From Pollenia angustigena (taxonomy: Eukaryota; Arthropoda; Insecta; Diptera; Polleniidae): a stretch of DNA of 64,000 bases. Position numbers and translations under genes: made by a program. Under the pieces are notes generated by a model. It worked only from the letters and a program-made list of their open reading frames with translations. It made no database searches and was not told the DNA's origin. Numbering within the stretch: position 1 is the stretch's first letter; each line of letters begins with the position of its first letter. Below are positions 63,808 through 64,000 of this stretch, piece after piece. Where the stretch lies: assembly GCA_930367215.1 (NCBI GenBank), contig OV884059.1, positions 60,235,393 to 60,299,392 on the forward strand, read 5' to 3'.

Positions 63808-64000
63808 TTATTTACCAATAATATCTTCTAAATTTATATTGCAGTTTCGTAACAACAAAACATTTTTTAGGTTTGCGGATGTTAATTTATTGCGTTGTTT
63901 TGAGCAAATGTATTTCAAATCGGAAAATATTTGTTCGCAAAGATATGTTGAGGAGAAAAGCGACAAAAATTTGAAGGAATTTTTTTTTTAATATAGGATA
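63808..64000 (-). pseudogene. hAT transposase C-terminal dimerisation segment, cut by window end
   Basis: The minus-strand frame ends at a TAA at 63808-63810 and reads FLSLFSSTYLCEQIFSDLKY, ICSKQRNKLTSANLKNVLLL, then RNCNINLEDIIGK. This matches the hAT C-terminal pattern (STY.CE..FS..K..KS..R..L....L...L). Upstream the frame is blocked by a stop in a T-run near 63990, so this copy is likely degenerate or frameshifted there. The rest lies outside the window. It is not part of the 58572-63125 hAT, whose right TSD ends at 63133. Confidence 0.75.

Overview
The window looks like transposon-dense, probably heterochromatic DNA from a higher fly (Diptera). It is AT-rich and has short GT-AG introns, Ty3/gypsy, Jockey-clade, mariner, Transib, Harbinger and hAT elements, and a dispersed repeat with the short inverted motif ATTCGGC..GCCGAA. 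Species and chromosome cannot be read from the sequence. I see no secure host gene; one possible short first coding exon lies at 21093-21242 (-).

Layout. (1) 1-20969: one Ty3/gypsy LTR retrotransposon on the minus strand. It has LTRs of about 4.07 kb, a tRNA-Lys-type primer site at 16876-16894, and a 6,986-bp tandem duplication of [partial LTR + gag + pol]. Both copies share a gag frameshift and a pol stop codon. (2) About 21360-29402: an old, degenerate Jockey-clade element (-). It was split by a 3.3-kb hAT (22362-25699, TSD TTAGGTAT) and by a younger Jockey-clade copy (25799-29324, TSD AATAGGCCTAT). The hAT itself holds two more retroelement tails. (3) 29403-34990: repeats, including a pogo/Tigger-like MITE. 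(4) 34991-44377: a MITE with TATCGATA-rich ends is split by a RAG1-related Transib (35162-43843, TSD AGACG). The Transib transposase gene is in turn split by a PIF/Harbinger (37502-41544, TSD TAA), which carries three MITEs of its own.

(5) 44424-50150: an unclassified MITE, direct repeats, and an inverted-repeat element containing a TTAA-flanked MITE and a dead mariner. (6) 50649-52322: a long inverted repeat with near-identical arms. (7) 52623-56003: a hAT (TSD CTTACATG) that splits a SINE-like unit. It carries an unusual 1.16-kb element (52910-54069, TSD GAAAGAAA) packed with a GGGNGTTATTTCAT motif. (8) 56004-58498: hairpins, a 128-bp tandem repeat, and a second copy of the unclassified MITE. 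(9) 58572-63125: a 4.55-kb hAT (TSD TAATCGAC) with three nested elements. (10) At the right edge, the C-terminal end of another hAT transposase gene (-).

There is no shared pathway among these genes. The order of insertion can be read from intact target-site duplications. Almost every protein-coding element is visibly broken. The closest to intact are the Harbinger gene pair (one stop codon in the transposase) and the LTR element (LTRs nearly identical by eye, so recent). The strongest candidates for something not described before are the GGGNGTTATTTCAT element, the duplicated long-LTR retrotransposon, and the Transib with recombination-signal-like ends.
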